Assembly: GCA_947492175.1 (NCBI GenBank)
Contig: CANLMQ010000031.1
Location: 8,962 to 72,961, forward strand
Source of the DNA: an uncultured Draconibacterium sp.
Lineage (GTDB): Bacteria > Bacteroidota > Bacteroidia > Bacteroidales > Prolixibacteraceae
DNA length: 64,000 nucleotides
Direction: 5' to 3'
Shown here: positions 46,105-57,082 of the stretch, one piece after another
Layout: every line of letters starts with the position of its first letter
Numbering within the stretch: the stretch's first letter is position 1
The notes under the pieces: generated by a model
Databases searched by the model: none
Told to the model about the DNA's origin: nothing
Seen by the model: only the letters and a program-made list of their open reading frames with translations
Position numbers and translations under genes: made by a program

Positions 46105-49100
46105 ATGCGTTTTAAATACCTTCATCTCAAGAAATCCAGAAATGCATCTACCCAAAACATATTTGAATCTGTTCCATATCCAGGGCGGAGAAGGTTCGTA
46201 AAAACAATGGGATTAGGTGCATTGATTTGGAGCCCCATGGTTGATACCATTAAATCGTTAAAACCAAACGACTTGATTTTTAAAAGAAAAAACAACAATC
46301 TGAAGATCTATTCTCAGAATAGGCTCGTTTGGGAAATTTCTGATAGATATTTCGAATCGGGTTATTCTCTGTCATTCAATAGAAAGGGAAACTATTACCT
46401 GATAGAAGCTATGCAGTTGCGATTTAAACAAACCGACTTCGTTTTTTCATTTAATGCACTTATCAAAAATCAAAACGGAAGCTGGAATTGTCAGTTTAAA
46501 ATCCCCGAATTTAAAATGCACTGGTCGGGTAATTTTATACATTGGCTGAACGGAACGCAGTGTTTGAATACCCAAGTTTGGATACAGGAAAACATCGTAT
46601 CTCTTAGCTCTTCTGATAAGTTATTGACAAACGGAAGATTTAAGTTTTCGATGAGCCCCAATTGGGAATTCCGTTTTTTTTCGCAAAACAATATTGTTTT
46701 TCAATTTAATAATCATGAATTTCGAACAGGAAATTTAAAAATTCAACCACTCAAAACAAACAGTAATACCTTTTTAAAAACCAACCGAATATCCTCAACT
46801 CAGATTCAACTCAATCAGTTTAATAATTGGCCCGGTTTTATTCAGAACATCGAATTATCCAACGGAAAATTTAAACGGGATGAAGGGGAATTACCCAACC
46901 TCTGTTTCGAATTGCTATACAACAATTCTAATGAAAAAGTATTTTGGATAGAATCGAAAGACACAAAACTATTTTATCAGCCAGAAGAGATTTCAGAATC
47001 ATCAATAGAGTTTAACCGTTTTTTCTACTTTGCAGAATATTTGAACAATAAGAAAACAAATTCTTATATTTCGGCATCGCTGCCCGAAAATGGTTTTTGG
47101 ATTAGCAATAAACTGGGTGCATTTAAAATTGAAAAAGATAACAAACTCCCGGATTTTGAAGCTTTTGGGAATGTCGCCCATTTTGACGAGGTAGTATTGG
47201 AACCCCGGCTAAGAGCCTTCAAACCAACTGTAACCAATGCAATTACTTTAAGTACTGAATTCCAGGATCCCGTCAAAGTTAGGATTGCACAGCCACAGAA
47301 ACAAAAAACCGTAGTTTCGAAAAAACGGCAAAAAGCAGTTTTAAAAGCGGCTATCGAACAGGAAGAGCAAAAAATATCAACAAACCGTCCTGCAAAAAAT
47401 ACAACTGTTACATCCACCGAGAATAGCCGTGATCCGCAACGCCCGAGTAGAAATATTACAATTGATGGAAACCCTCCTCAAGAACAGAAACGCCCCATTC
47501 AGAAAAAAACACCAAAAATTAGTGTTGAATTTGATAAAGTAAAATTCAAACCCAAACGGGCGCTTTCCATAAAAGTTTTACGTCCGGAAGACATGGTGTT
47601 ACTGGAATTTACTTTTCATAATTTTAACTTTACAAACAAAGGTCAGTCGCCTTATCTTGAACTCGACAACGAAAAAAATGAGGGAATTGTTGTCATAAAC
47701 TTCCAAAGCCAGCACACCCTTGAAGAAGCCTTTTACGAAACTACTAACATTCAAGATACCGACGAAGATAAGCCCGGCAGTACAAATGTTACGCTGCCGG
47801 CCCGGCACATGCGGGCAAAAAAAAGCCGGTTGGTGTACGAACTTCCTGCCGGCCACGAAGGATTTCCTTTAATTATGAGTGAACTGTTGGATTGGAGTAA
47901 ATACAAACTTCGTGTTCATCCAAGGGCATGGATAAAACTTCCGACGATTAAAAGAATCAGGAAACCATCGCGGATTGTAAACGATAAAAAAGCGGTGGTT
48001 CAGCCCAACAAAAACCTGAAATACCTTGATACGTCTTCAACCGAGTACGGAATAAAATTGGCTCAGAATACTCGCACTAAAGCCAGCAACCTGGAAGTTT
48101 ATAATGAAAATCAAGTTAGCAAAGTTCTTTCTTTTCAGGCATCCTCTTCGGTAAAATCGGTTTTTAAACGGGAAAGTTTGAAAAAGGTAAACTGGAAAAT
48201 GGGCTCCATTCCTGCATTAAGTACTTCAATTGAAGCGCCTACTTTAATGTACATTTCCCCAAACCAAACCAACGATTTTTACCACAAAACTCAAATCACC
48301 TTCCGCGATGTTGAAGAGTTGACCATAAAAACAACGCAACAATTAAATACCAATTTGCGCGTGCTCGATCCGCTTTCAACTAAAAAAGGTGAAATTACTG
48401 AACTTTGGCACACTCGATTGGGTGTTAAATTAAAAAATGGCAAAACATCGGGCAATGCGCTGCAACACTTAAAAACCATTCGTGCACTTTGGGCCGACGA
48501 TGCCTCAACCAATTACAAAGCGCTGGTCGATCGGAACAAACCGTTTATGGCTTCGCTCGATGCCAACAACCGTCACAAACTGGTGCACACCACATCGAAT
48601 TACGGAATTGGTTTTGAACCGTTCCCAGTTCCAGTAAACGATTTAATGCTGACGACACTGGGAGCTTACCTCGACTGGCATGCCTTTTTTGATGTTCCCA
48701 CACCACAAGACAACGATCTGAACATTATTGAATGGGAACACATTGCAACGCTGGGGCGCGATCATTTTGTAAAAATTGTTGAAGAAGGATATTTGTTCCC
48801 CTTTGGACACCGGGCGGCTGTGGTTAAAATTACCGAACGAAAATTCCATCAGCAAACAAAATCAGCTGTAAACCGCCAACGTATGTTTGTGGTTATTCTG
48901 GAAAAAGAGGTACTCTATTCACGCAACGATCCGAAAGGTAATTTTATTGAATTCCCGTTCCAATCGATTCTTATAAAAACCAACGCCACCCCAAACATCG
49001 ATGACCCGGCACAAAATACACTTAAATCGTTTGCCGGCGGTGGCGGAGGAAACGCACTCTACAATTTTTACATCGATGTGGGTGGTAAAGGATTTCCATT

Positions 49101-51015
49101 CGAAATTATCGCTACCGACAAAGAAGGCCAGGCTCATGCCCTGCGAATACCTTTAATATTTTTGGAAAATAAAGTGGCCCGCACAAAATCGTTCGTCGAA
49201 GACGTAATTAAAGAATACCAGAAAAAGAAAAGCGACGCCTACAACGAAATTGATTTTAACGGACAGGAAGTGGCCTACGCTAAGTTTTTGGTTGATGGTG
49301 ATACGGCTTTCGAAACCGAAATGATAAAATTCGATGCCCAGGTTTACCCGGTAAAAGGTGAAGGAGAAATTAAATTTCACCCGAAAATAAAAGAGGCAAA
49401 AGTATTTGTTGAACAAATTACCGAATTGACCGGAAGCCGGAAAGCAGCCACCATTGGAATGGAAGATGACAACAACGACGGAGGAGTGTTTGCCCGAGTA
49501 ATTAGCGATACGGTTGTCGATTTTTCGGGAGGCTCTGATAAATCAGGTGGTTTTATGGTTCCAAACATGGGAGTTTCCGGGTTAAGCAAACTGCAGGGTC
49601 CCATAAGTGGAAAGCTAGACGACATGAAAGCTTTAAATTTTGTACCTGAAGATTTTTTTGAGGCTTTCGACAATTTGCCTGTTGCCAAAATATTTGGCGT
49701 AATAAATATTTTCGATTTACTCTTTGGTGACAGCGGTTCTCCACTTGATTTGGGTGGCACTCTCGACGGCATGAAAAATGCAGTCTCCAACATCAGAGAA
49801 GAAATTGAAAACATCAAAAACGATATTCTTTATCTTGAAAATCTGGCAGAAGAAGCACAGGAAGCTGTTGAGGAACAAATCAACGATCTGAAACAGATGA
49901 TAAAAGATAAGGTGAACGAATTGCTTGATGCACTGAACGATGCCGTTCCAAAAATCCCTAACCTGAAAGCCTTTTTAACTGAAGATGCCTTCCACGTTGA
50001 ATACAAGTGGCAACCCGAGCTGGGCGGAACTGAAATCGACGTTATTCCTAGCTTATTACGTGTGTTGGTCGACAATCCTTCCACGGCACTATCAATAACC
50101 ACAAAACTTGAAAAGCCATTCGATGCCGCCAAACCTGCCGCTTTAAATGGTTTGGCTCGCTTCGAAAAATTTGGAATTGACATTGTTCCACTGCTGGCCG
50201 TCAATTTTAATTATCTGGAATTTAAAACCGGTTCATCGGAAAAAACCGATGTAAAAGTTGACATCAATGCCGATAATCCAATAGAATTTAAAGGTGTTTT
50301 AAATTTTGTAAACAACCTGCAAAGTATTATTCCGAGCAACGGTTTTTCCGACAGTGGCCCGTACATTGATTTAAAACCAACCGGGGTAACTGCCGGTTTT
50401 GATATTGCCATACCAAATGTTGAAGTTGGAATTTGTATGATATCCAACATCAGTTTGGGCGCATTTGTGACACTTCCGTTTACCGGGGCTCCACTTACTA
50501 TGGGTTTCAACTTCTGTAGACGCGAAAATCCGTTTTTGCTAACCATTTCGTGTTTTGGTGGTGGTGGCTATTTTATGATGGTTACCACACTGAAAGGAAT
50601 TCAGAGCATTGAAGCAGCCTTTGAATTTGGTGCAGCCATGTCGCTGAACGTTGGTGTTGCTTCCGGAGGCGTTTCAGCCATGGGAGGTTTTTATTACAAA
50701 ATGGAAATTATTGAAGGCATTGAACAAACAACCCTAACCGGATATTTACGTCTGAATGGTCACCTTTCAATTCTGGGTCTTATTTCCGTATCGCTTGAAT
50801 TCTACCTGGCGTTTATAGCAGTAATTTACCAGGGTAAAGTTCAAAAGCTTGAAGGTGTTGCCACGTTAAAAGTAAAAGTTGAAGTGCTCTTCTTCAGCAA
50901 AACCGTTTCAGTTTCGGTTCGACGTGAATTAAAAGGTGCCGATGCCGATCCAAAATTTGTTGAAATGATTGACCAGGACGACTGGCAGGAATACTGCCTT
51001 GCCTTTGCGAATTAA
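46105..51015 (+). CDS. Giant protein 1 (1636 residues), unknown function
   Basis: I do not recognise this protein. Visible features: a twin-arginine-like motif at residues 28-33 (GRRRFVKTMG) and a short hydrophobic stretch to ~43, though too weak to be sure of export; a beta-rich N-terminal half; a low-complexity K/Q/P-rich linker near residues 390-475; a strong amphipathic coiled coil at ~1228-1292 (NIREEIENIKNDILYLENLAEE); and a C-terminal Gly-rich beta domain from ~1430 to the end, with FGGGGYFMMVTTLKG and repeated EVEVLFFSK-type strands. I recall similar C-terminal domains in large uncharacterised proteins of other phyla but cannot name a family. No transmembrane helices are evident. It lies 51 bases before a second giant gene. 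Confidence 0.6.
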   Translation: MRFKYLHLKKSRNASTQNIFESVPYPGRRRFVKTMGLGALIWSPMVDTIKSLKPNDLIFKRKNNNLKIYSQNRLVWEISDRYFESGYSLSFNRKGNYYLIEAMQLRFKQTDFVFSFNALIKNQNGSWNCQFKIPEFKMHWSGNFIHWLNGTQCLNTQVWIQENIVSLSSSDKLLTNGRFKFSMSPNWEFRFFSQNNIVFQFNNHEFRTGNLKIQPLKTNSNTFLKTNRISSTQIQLNQFNNWPGFIQNIELSNGKFKRDEGELPNLCFELLYNNSNEKVFWIESKDTKLFYQPEEISESSIEFNRFFYFAEYLNNKKTNSYISASLPENGFWISNKLGAFKIEKDNKLPDFEAFGNVAHFDEVVLEPRLRAFKPTVTNAITLSTEFQDPVKVRIAQPQKQKTVVSKKRQKAVLKAAIEQEEQKISTNRPAKNTTVTSTENSRDPQRPSRNITIDGNPPQEQKRPIQKKTPKISVEFDKVKFKPKRALSIKVLRPEDMVLLEFTFHNFNFTNKGQSPYLELDNEKNEGIVVINFQSQHTLEEAFYETTNIQDTDEDKPGSTNVTLPARHMRAKKSRLVYELPAGHEGFPLIMSELLDWSKYKLRVHPRAWIKLPTIKRIRKPSRIVNDKKAVVQPNKNLKYLDTSSTEYGIKLAQNTRTKASNLEVYNENQVSKVLSFQASSSVKSVFKRESLKKVNWKMGSIPALSTSIEAPTLMYISPNQTNDFYHKTQITFRDVEELTIKTTQQLNTNLRVLDPLSTKKGEITELWHTRLGVKLKNGKTSGNALQHLKTIRALWADDASTNYKALVDRNKPFMASLDANNRHKLVHTTSNYGIGFEPFPVPVNDLMLTTLGAYLDWHAFFDVPTPQDNDLNIIEWEHIATLGRDHFVKIVEEGYLFPFGHRAAVVKITERKFHQQTKSAVNRQRMFVVILEKEVLYSRNDPKGNFIEFPFQSILIKTNATPNIDDPAQNTLKSFAGGGGGNALYNFYIDVGGKGFPFEIIATDKEGQAHALRIPLIFLENKVARTKSFVEDVIKEYQKKKSDAYNEIDFNGQEVAYAKFLVDGDTAFETEMIKFDAQVYPVKGEGEIKFHPKIKEAKVFVEQITELTGSRKAATIGMEDDNNDGGVFARVISDTVVDFSGGSDKSGGFMVPNMGVSGLSKLQGPISGKLDDMKALNFVPEDFFEAFDNLPVAKIFGVINIFDLLFGDSGSPLDLGGTLDGMKNAVSNIREEIENIKNDILYLENLAEEAQEAVEEQINDLKQMIKDKVNELLDALNDAVPKIPNLKAFLTEDAFHVEYKWQPELGGTEIDVIPSLLRVLVDNPSTALSITTKLEKPFDAAKPAALNGLARFEKFGIDIVPLLAVNFNYLEFKTGSSEKTDVKVDINADNPIEFKGVLNFVNNLQSIIPSNGFSDSGPYIDLKPTGVTAGFDIAIPNVEVGICMISNISLGAFVTLPFTGAPLTMGFNFCRRENPFLLTISCFGGGGYFMMVTTLKGIQSIEAAFEFGAAMSLNVGVASGGVSAMGGFYYKMEIIEGIEQTTLTGYLRLNGHLSILGLISVSLEFYLAFIAVIYQGKVQKLEGVATLKVKVEVLFFSKTVSVSVRRELKGADADPKFVEMIDQDDWQEYCLAFAN

Positions 51016-51066
51016 TAAAATGAAAAAAAAACTGAAGACAACAACCGTCTTCCAACTTTAAATAAT

Positions 51067-54000
51067 ATGCCACAAGAAATAATTTTCACTACCCTGCCCC
51101 ATAAAAGAACAGAGATTAACGGTGAACAGTTTCTGCAACTTTCGGTGTACTCAACCATAAAATTATCTACTCCGAAAGACACCACGCTTTCCGAATTTGA
51201 AGACATTATGAGATTTCCTCATAAAATTCTGGAAGCCGATTTTCAATTTAGGTTGAATAATGGAACGATTCTGGATGCTGAACTGGTGGCCGAAAATATT
51301 GATACAAATTTGTTTGAAAACATTTTCCACGGCGATATAAAAGTGGATGATTTTAAGGAAGAAGAAGGTTTAAAAATTAAAAATATCCATTCATTCCCCA
51401 TAAAACACATCAACGATTTTGTATTAAAGAGTTACAAAGAAGAGGCGATTGTGGAACCCAAAAAACTGGTAACTCCTGAAAAATTTGTGGATGAAAATAA
51501 ATTTGGGGCAATTTCAAGAATGAAACTGGATGTTAAAAGTGTTGAAGAGGTGGAAACCCCACGAAGAAAACAATCGATAAAAGCCACGAATCTTTTCTTT
51601 AAAAACGACAATCCCGACCGGACGCTTAAAAATGATTTGCGCCGAAATCGCTTTCAGAAATTCTCGAAACAGATGGATCCGAAACTGGACTTTGTTCAAC
51701 TTCGTCAGTTTCATAAGGTGGACAAAAACCTCACCATCCGAGACACACCGGTAAAACTGGAAAAACCACGTTTTGAATTTCACGATATCACTGCTGTGGT
51801 AAACAGTTATCCGCAAATTCTACGAAAACTGGGTTTTGTTCTCGATTTTCTTATTCCTTATACATCTTCAAATATTCCTGATTCAGGTACGATTGGATTG
51901 GTTGTAAATTCGCTAGAATTCGACGAGGAAGGAACCACAGTTTCAGTTCCGGCAACTGCGTACAATATTACTTCAACAGGTTTTTACATTGGCGATAAAA
52001 ACGATACCATTTTCAAACAAGGTTTTGTAAAAATTAATACTGATGAATTTTCGGTGGTGCAGATTGATGCGGATGGAACTGCGTTAAAAGCGCAAAATAT
52101 GGCCGAAAACAAAGTGCAGGAAATAGCCCGTTTTTATGAAGTGAAGGCCGAATTATTCAAAAGCGAGAACCTGAAAATAAAACAGATGGAAGATGCTCCC
52201 CCGCCCGAAGATGAAGGTTTGCCTTACATGCGTTCAGCCGGAATTGCCATCACAAAAAACGGAATGGCGGAACACCTGTACAAACGTGTGGAAAGTAACA
52301 TTCAGTTGAAACAAAGTTTTGTAGCCACGCCAATTCAGAAAATTCAGATGCAGCCACGTAAAATCCGTAACCTTCAGCAACCGGGTGGCAACATTCAGAA
52401 TATTCAGCCGCAGCCATTAAAAAACCTGGCGCTGAAAGTAAAACTTCCCGAAAAAGTATTGTACTCTACTGATGTTATTCAGGGTTACAGAATGGATATA
52501 GCTTACGCTGACAATCCAACTCACTGGTATTCGCTACACCAACGTCAGGATGAATATTCCTGGTTCGACGAAGCCGACAATTCGAATCCGGTAAACGACA
52601 TACAACCCGACGAAGGTTTTATTCAACTGGGAGTGGCAGAAGATCCCAATGACCCCGACGATGTTTTTGTATCGGAAACACTGGCCCGCTGGGAAGGATG
52701 GAGCCTTTCGGTAAGAAAACCGGGTTACGCCATCAACGAATCGGACGATTTTGATGACGACGAAAACAACAAAAAAGACTTCGTTTACAAAAACAAACAA
52801 CAGGAAATTCAAAAATACCAGTTCGATCCCGATTTGGAATTTAAGGTGAATGCACAATCAAAAATAGTTCCGGGGACCTTACCAAAACTGAGATTTGGAA
52901 AAGATTACCAGGTACGTGTTCGTGCAGTTGATTTGGCTGGAAACAGTGTTCCTCTTGAGCACTTGAGCGAATCGCCGGAAGATACCACCCGCGAAAATAT
53001 AAGGTACATGCGTTATGAGCCAATGGCCAGCCCCATAGTTTTGGTTGGAAATGAATTAAAAGATGGTGAATTCCTTGAACGCATGGTAATCAGAAGCAAT
53101 TACCAAGTTTCAAGTACGGAATATGAAAACAACAATCAGGTTGATGAAAAAGAGTTCGACGACTATTCGCAACGCTACCTGCTTCCGCCTAAAAACAGCC
53201 AGTTAATGGCTGAGACACACAGCAAATTTGAGCAGGCCTTTCAAAATAATCCGGTGGCTGCCCAGGAAATTTACAACATCATCACCAGCCTCGAAGGATT
53301 GTACGAGCAGGACAAAAAGAATGAAGAGAAAATTTACCAACCTTCGGAAGTGGAAATAATTTATCTTCCCGATCCTATGGCAGCCGGTGTCTCACTTTTT
53401 GTTTCTGAAGGCTACGAAAACACCCACACCCAGGAATTTGATCCCAAAATGTTTAGTTTCTTCAGCAACGAAATCATTCGGCCCAACATTACCAATTCTG
53501 TTGATATTCCCGAGGATTGGTACAATGCCGGGCCAATTCGCATACGTTTGGAAGAAGGCGAACAGGATGCTCAATGGGATACCTCGAACAGGATTTTTAC
53601 CATATTTCTTCCAAAAGGAATCAGAACCCGAATTAAATTCAGCACATTCTGGCGCGAAAAAGACATGAAACAACTGTCGGCCATCTGGGAAATGATAAAC
53701 GCTGAAAATCCCGGAAACTATAAAGAACTGGAGGAGTTGGCCACCGCCGGACAACACTGGATGGTGAGTCCATCGCGCGAATTTGAACTGGTGCATGCAG
53801 TTCAGCAACCCGTTGATGCACCGATAATTGAAGAATTGATTCCCGACCGCGATTACAACACCACATTTGCTTTAATCAATACCCGTTTCGATATTCACGG
53901 TGAAAGTACCGAAAAAGTAGAATTTCAAGCAAAATGGACAGAACCGCTGGATGATGGAATTTCAGTGAAAATAAAAGAAAAGCAGGGAAGAAACAGCATC

Positions 54001-55500
54001 TCCGATATCAATATTAATTACCACGACGATGTGGTGACTAAAGGAACCATTCCTGAACCGGAAAAAGTACAAAAGGCACCAATTGAAAACCTGAAGGTGA
54101 CTCCTATTTTAAGGATAAAACCACAAACAAAAACTACTTTCGAACGACAACCGCAGCCAAAAGCACGCAAAGTAAATAAATTGTTTACTGCTCAGAATGC
54201 CCAATTCAAACAGTTGGAACGCAGCAAAGTCTCTCCGCGTAAAGACATTGTAAAGCGGGTAAAATACGACATTGAGGCGACCAAATTCAGCTTTGTAAAA
54301 ACCATGAATCTAAGGATTCTTCCGTTGGAACATAAATTTGGAGATACCAAACACCGATGGGTGGATTACAAACTGGTAGCCACTTCGAGGTATCGCGAAT
54401 ATTTTGATAAGATTTTAAAAGCCGATCCTAATTTAACCACCATCCGTGAAAGTGAATGGCTGGAACGTATAAATATTTTGAGTTCGGCACGGCCAAAAGC
54501 ACCGGAAATTGATTACATCATTCCTACTTTTGAATGGAGGAAAACCCAGTCGAATGATGCAGTCCGGCATCAAAGATTAGGCGGTGGGTTGCGCGTTTAC
54601 CTAAAACGCCCCTGGTATTCAACCGGCGAAGACGAAATGTTGGGCGTGGTACTTCCTGATGCAAAATCTAATATCCGATCGTTTGCAGCTTCGGGGCCAA
54701 GTTACACCAATCAATATACCCACTGGGGAATCGACCCAATTTTGTACGGGCAAAAACCACAAGGAGTTTCTCCTGAAGTGACTGATTTCAGAATGAATCC
54801 GGTGGTGGATTCAAAACTTCAACATCCTGACAAACCGGGAGCCCTGGCCAAAGTGGTAGCTTATCCGGTCCATTTCGACCAGGAACGGCAAATGTGGTTC
54901 TGTGATATGGCTATCAACCCGAAGGACATGTATTTCCCCTTCATAAAATTATTCCTGGCTCGTTATCAGCCGCATTCGGTGCGCGAAGAAAACTCCGATG
55001 TTTGTTTGTCGCCCGTGGTAGTTGCAAAAATGACACAACTGGTTCCTGAACGTCAAACCACGCTTCGTTTCAAAAAAGATGACCAGAATTCAAAGTTCAC
55101 TTTAACAATTGAAGGAACCATTTATAATCTTGGAAATACGCCTTACGGGAACTATAATTTTTTAAGAATTTCGTTCCTCGACAGCAAAATTGCACAGCCC
55201 ATTTACGGTGTAATTAACGATGGTGAGAATGAGAAAAAACTGGAAGATGAAGGCGTATCCATAAAAATTACACGTAAAGAATTGGTCAGTGCTACCCGTT
55301 TCAAAGTTGAACGTGAATTCCGCCTTCACAAAAGTTACAAAACAGCACCGTTCCAGGTAATTATAGAAGAGTACGAACGTGGTCCAAAACAACTTCCGGG
55401 AGTAACGCAGGAAGTTTATAAGAACCGGTTGGAGCAATCGGAACAAACCGACCGGTTAATTTATGCCGATGTGATAAAGATTAATGAGGCGGGAGATTAA
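51067..55500 (+). CDS. Giant protein 2 (1477 residues), unknown function
   Basis: This protein is not recognised. It starts with MPQEIIFTTLPHKRTE and has no signal peptide or membrane helix. It is largely beta-rich, with a fibronectin-like segment LRFGKDYQVRVRAVDLAGNS at ~606-625, two Pro/Gln/Lys-rich linkers (near 450-470 and 1010-1060, e.g. RQPQPKARKVNKLFTA), and a C-terminal region with HWGIDPILYGQKPQGVSPEV near 1220. The segment resembles uncharacterised large proteins in other bacteria, from memory only. Short spacing (51 bases), same strand and like composition with the preceding giant gene suggest a shared function. No enzyme motif is visible. Confidence 0.6.
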   Translation: MPQEIIFTTLPHKRTEINGEQFLQLSVYSTIKLSTPKDTTLSEFEDIMRFPHKILEADFQFRLNNGTILDAELVAENIDTNLFENIFHGDIKVDDFKEEEGLKIKNIHSFPIKHINDFVLKSYKEEAIVEPKKLVTPEKFVDENKFGAISRMKLDVKSVEEVETPRRKQSIKATNLFFKNDNPDRTLKNDLRRNRFQKFSKQMDPKLDFVQLRQFHKVDKNLTIRDTPVKLEKPRFEFHDITAVVNSYPQILRKLGFVLDFLIPYTSSNIPDSGTIGLVVNSLEFDEEGTTVSVPATAYNITSTGFYIGDKNDTIFKQGFVKINTDEFSVVQIDADGTALKAQNMAENKVQEIARFYEVKAELFKSENLKIKQMEDAPPPEDEGLPYMRSAGIAITKNGMAEHLYKRVESNIQLKQSFVATPIQKIQMQPRKIRNLQQPGGNIQNIQPQPLKNLALKVKLPEKVLYSTDVIQGYRMDIAYADNPTHWYSLHQRQDEYSWFDEADNSNPVNDIQPDEGFIQLGVAEDPNDPDDVFVSETLARWEGWSLSVRKPGYAINESDDFDDDENNKKDFVYKNKQQEIQKYQFDPDLEFKVNAQSKIVPGTLPKLRFGKDYQVRVRAVDLAGNSVPLEHLSESPEDTTRENIRYMRYEPMASPIVLVGNELKDGEFLERMVIRSNYQVSSTEYENNNQVDEKEFDDYSQRYLLPPKNSQLMAETHSKFEQAFQNNPVAAQEIYNIITSLEGLYEQDKKNEEKIYQPSEVEIIYLPDPMAAGVSLFVSEGYENTHTQEFDPKMFSFFSNEIIRPNITNSVDIPEDWYNAGPIRIRLEEGEQDAQWDTSNRIFTIFLPKGIRTRIKFSTFWREKDMKQLSAIWEMINAENPGNYKELEELATAGQHWMVSPSREFELVHAVQQPVDAPIIEELIPDRDYNTTFALINTRFDIHGESTEKVEFQAKWTEPLDDGISVKIKEKQGRNSISDININYHDDVVTKGTIPEPEKVQKAPIENLKVTPILRIKPQTKTTFERQPQPKARKVNKLFTAQNAQFKQLERSKVSPRKDIVKRVKYDIEATKFSFVKTMNLRILPLEHKFGDTKHRWVDYKLVATSRYREYFDKILKADPNLTTIRESEWLERINILSSARPKAPEIDYIIPTFEWRKTQSNDAVRHQRLGGGLRVYLKRPWYSTGEDEMLGVVLPDAKSNIRSFAASGPSYTNQYTHWGIDPILYGQKPQGVSPEVTDFRMNPVVDSKLQHPDKPGALAKVVAYPVHFDQERQMWFCDMAINPKDMYFPFIKLFLARYQPHSVREENSDVCLSPVVVAKMTQLVPERQTTLRFKKDDQNSKFTLTIEGTIYNLGNTPYGNYNFLRISFLDSKIAQPIYGVINDGENEKKLEDEGVSIKITRKELVSATRFKVEREFRLHKSYKTAPFQVIIEEYERGPKQLPGVTQEVYKNRLEQSEQTDRLIYADVIKINEAGD

Positions 55501-55759
55501 AACCGGAATTACAGAAAATATACATCGCAATTGAATTACAAGAAACACTTACTTAACAAATATCACAGGAAAAAGTAATCAAATTCAATCAATTCAGTTA
55601 CTAAATTAGTATTTAGATATGAGTATCTTGTATAAAGGCTTAAACTGAAGGCAGGAACGTTGTTAGATTTCGAATCAGAAGAAAACTGTTTTTTTATTTT
55701 CCCATGTTATAAATTACCCGATATAAACAATAAAAACGAAACAATAGAAGCAATAGTCC

Positions 55760-55767
55760 TACCTTTG
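55760..55767 (+). promoter_or_regulatory. -7 box directly before the second helicase gene
   Basis: TACCTTTG matches TAnnTTTG and ends only 4 bases before the ATG at 55772. If used, the mRNA would be leaderless or nearly so, or the true start lies further in. Confidence 0.4.
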
Positions 55768-55771
55768 CGCC

Positions 55772-57082
55772 ATGTCAGGAAAAAAGAAGAACCAGAGAAA
55801 TATTCTCAGCAAATTAAATATTGCAGAATTAAATCCCATGCAGGAAGAGGCGAAATCAGCAATTCATTCTGCCGATAACATTATATTATTATCGCCAACC
55901 GGAACCGGAAAAACACTGGCCTTTATGCTACCCATTGTTGCCGAACTGGATGCAAACTGCCAGCATGTTCAGGTACTTATTCTTGTTCCATCGCGCGAAC
56001 TGGCCATTCAAATTGAGCAAGTTACCCGTAACATGGGATCGGGATATAAATGCAATGCCTTTTATGGAGGCCGGAATTTTAGCAAAGACCGCACTGATTT
56101 AAACCGTCCGCCGGCCATTTTAATCGGAACACCCGGACGAATTGCCGACCATTTACGCCGCGAAACATTTTACACCGGGGCACTAAAAACACTGGTACTC
56201 GATGAGTTTGACAAATCGCTGGAAGTTGGTTTCGAAAAAGACATGGAAGACATTGTTTCCTTACTTCCATCGGTTGAGAAAAAGATACTGACTTCGGCCA
56301 CACACCGTGTGCGTATTCCCGAATTCCTAGCTTTTAAAAATCCGCTAAGTGTAAATTATCTTAAAGATGAAATTCCGGAACTGGAGCTTAAAACTATTGT
56401 CTCTCCCGAGAAAGATAAACTGGAAACACTGGTAAAAGCACTAAATCATCTGGGGAATCAACCCGGCATTATTTTTTGCAACTACAAAGAATCGATTGAG
56501 CGTGTTAGTAATCACCTGACTGAAAACGGAATTAGCCATGGCACTTTTTACGGTGGTATGGAACAACGCGACCGCGAACGGGTGCTTATTAAATTCAGAA
56601 ACGGCACACACCAGTTAATTGTTGCTACCGACCTGGCTGCACGCGGACTGGATATTCCTGAGCTGAAATTTATTCTTCATTACCATCTTCCGCTGCGTTT
56701 TCAGGAGTTTACACACCGAAACGGACGGACTGCCCGCATGCACAGCGAAGGCACGGCTTACATTCTAAAATGGGAAAACGAAGAACTACCGGAGTTTATA
56801 CCACAAACGGCCATTGAGGAGTTAACCGAAACAGCAAAGCCACAAATACCAGAGTGGCAAACGCTTTTTATTTCGGGCGGAAGAAAAGACAAAATATCGA
56901 AAGGCGACATTGCCGGGTTGTTTTTTAAACAAGCCCAACTAAACAAAGATCAGCTTGGTGTTATAGAACTAAAGCTCGACTGTGCCTTTGTTGCCGTGCA
57001 CGAAAGCGCTATAAAACAAGTATTAAAAACTATTGGTACAGCTAAGCTGAAAAACAAAAAAGTGAAAATTACGGTGGTTTAA
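55772..57082 (+). CDS. DEAD-box-type RNA helicase with DEFD motif
   Basis: This 436-residue protein has motif I SPTGTGKTLAF, Ia VPSRELAIQIEQ, GG FYGGRNFSKD, II LVLDEFDKSLEVGF, III SATHR, and VI FTHRNGRTARM. Motif II reads D-E-F-D rather than D-E-A-D, a rare but tolerated variant, and motif III lacks the second SAT of RhlE types. After the two RecA domains a C-terminal segment ends in LKNKKVKITVV, reminiscent of DbpA-type RNA-binding tails; it could be DbpA-like in ribosome assembly. The start ATG follows a -7 box by 4 bases. Confidence 0.88.
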   Translation: MSGKKKNQRNILSKLNIAELNPMQEEAKSAIHSADNIILLSPTGTGKTLAFMLPIVAELDANCQHVQVLILVPSRELAIQIEQVTRNMGSGYKCNAFYGGRNFSKDRTDLNRPPAILIGTPGRIADHLRRETFYTGALKTLVLDEFDKSLEVGFEKDMEDIVSLLPSVEKKILTSATHRVRIPEFLAFKNPLSVNYLKDEIPELELKTIVSPEKDKLETLVKALNHLGNQPGIIFCNYKESIERVSNHLTENGISHGTFYGGMEQRDRERVLIKFRNGTHQLIVATDLAARGLDIPELKFILHYHLPLRFQEFTHRNGRTARMHSEGTAYILKWENEELPEFIPQTAIEELTETAKPQIPEWQTLFISGGRKDKISKGDIAGLFFKQAQLNKDQLGVIELKLDCAFVAVHESAIKQVLKTIGTAKLKNKKVKITVV

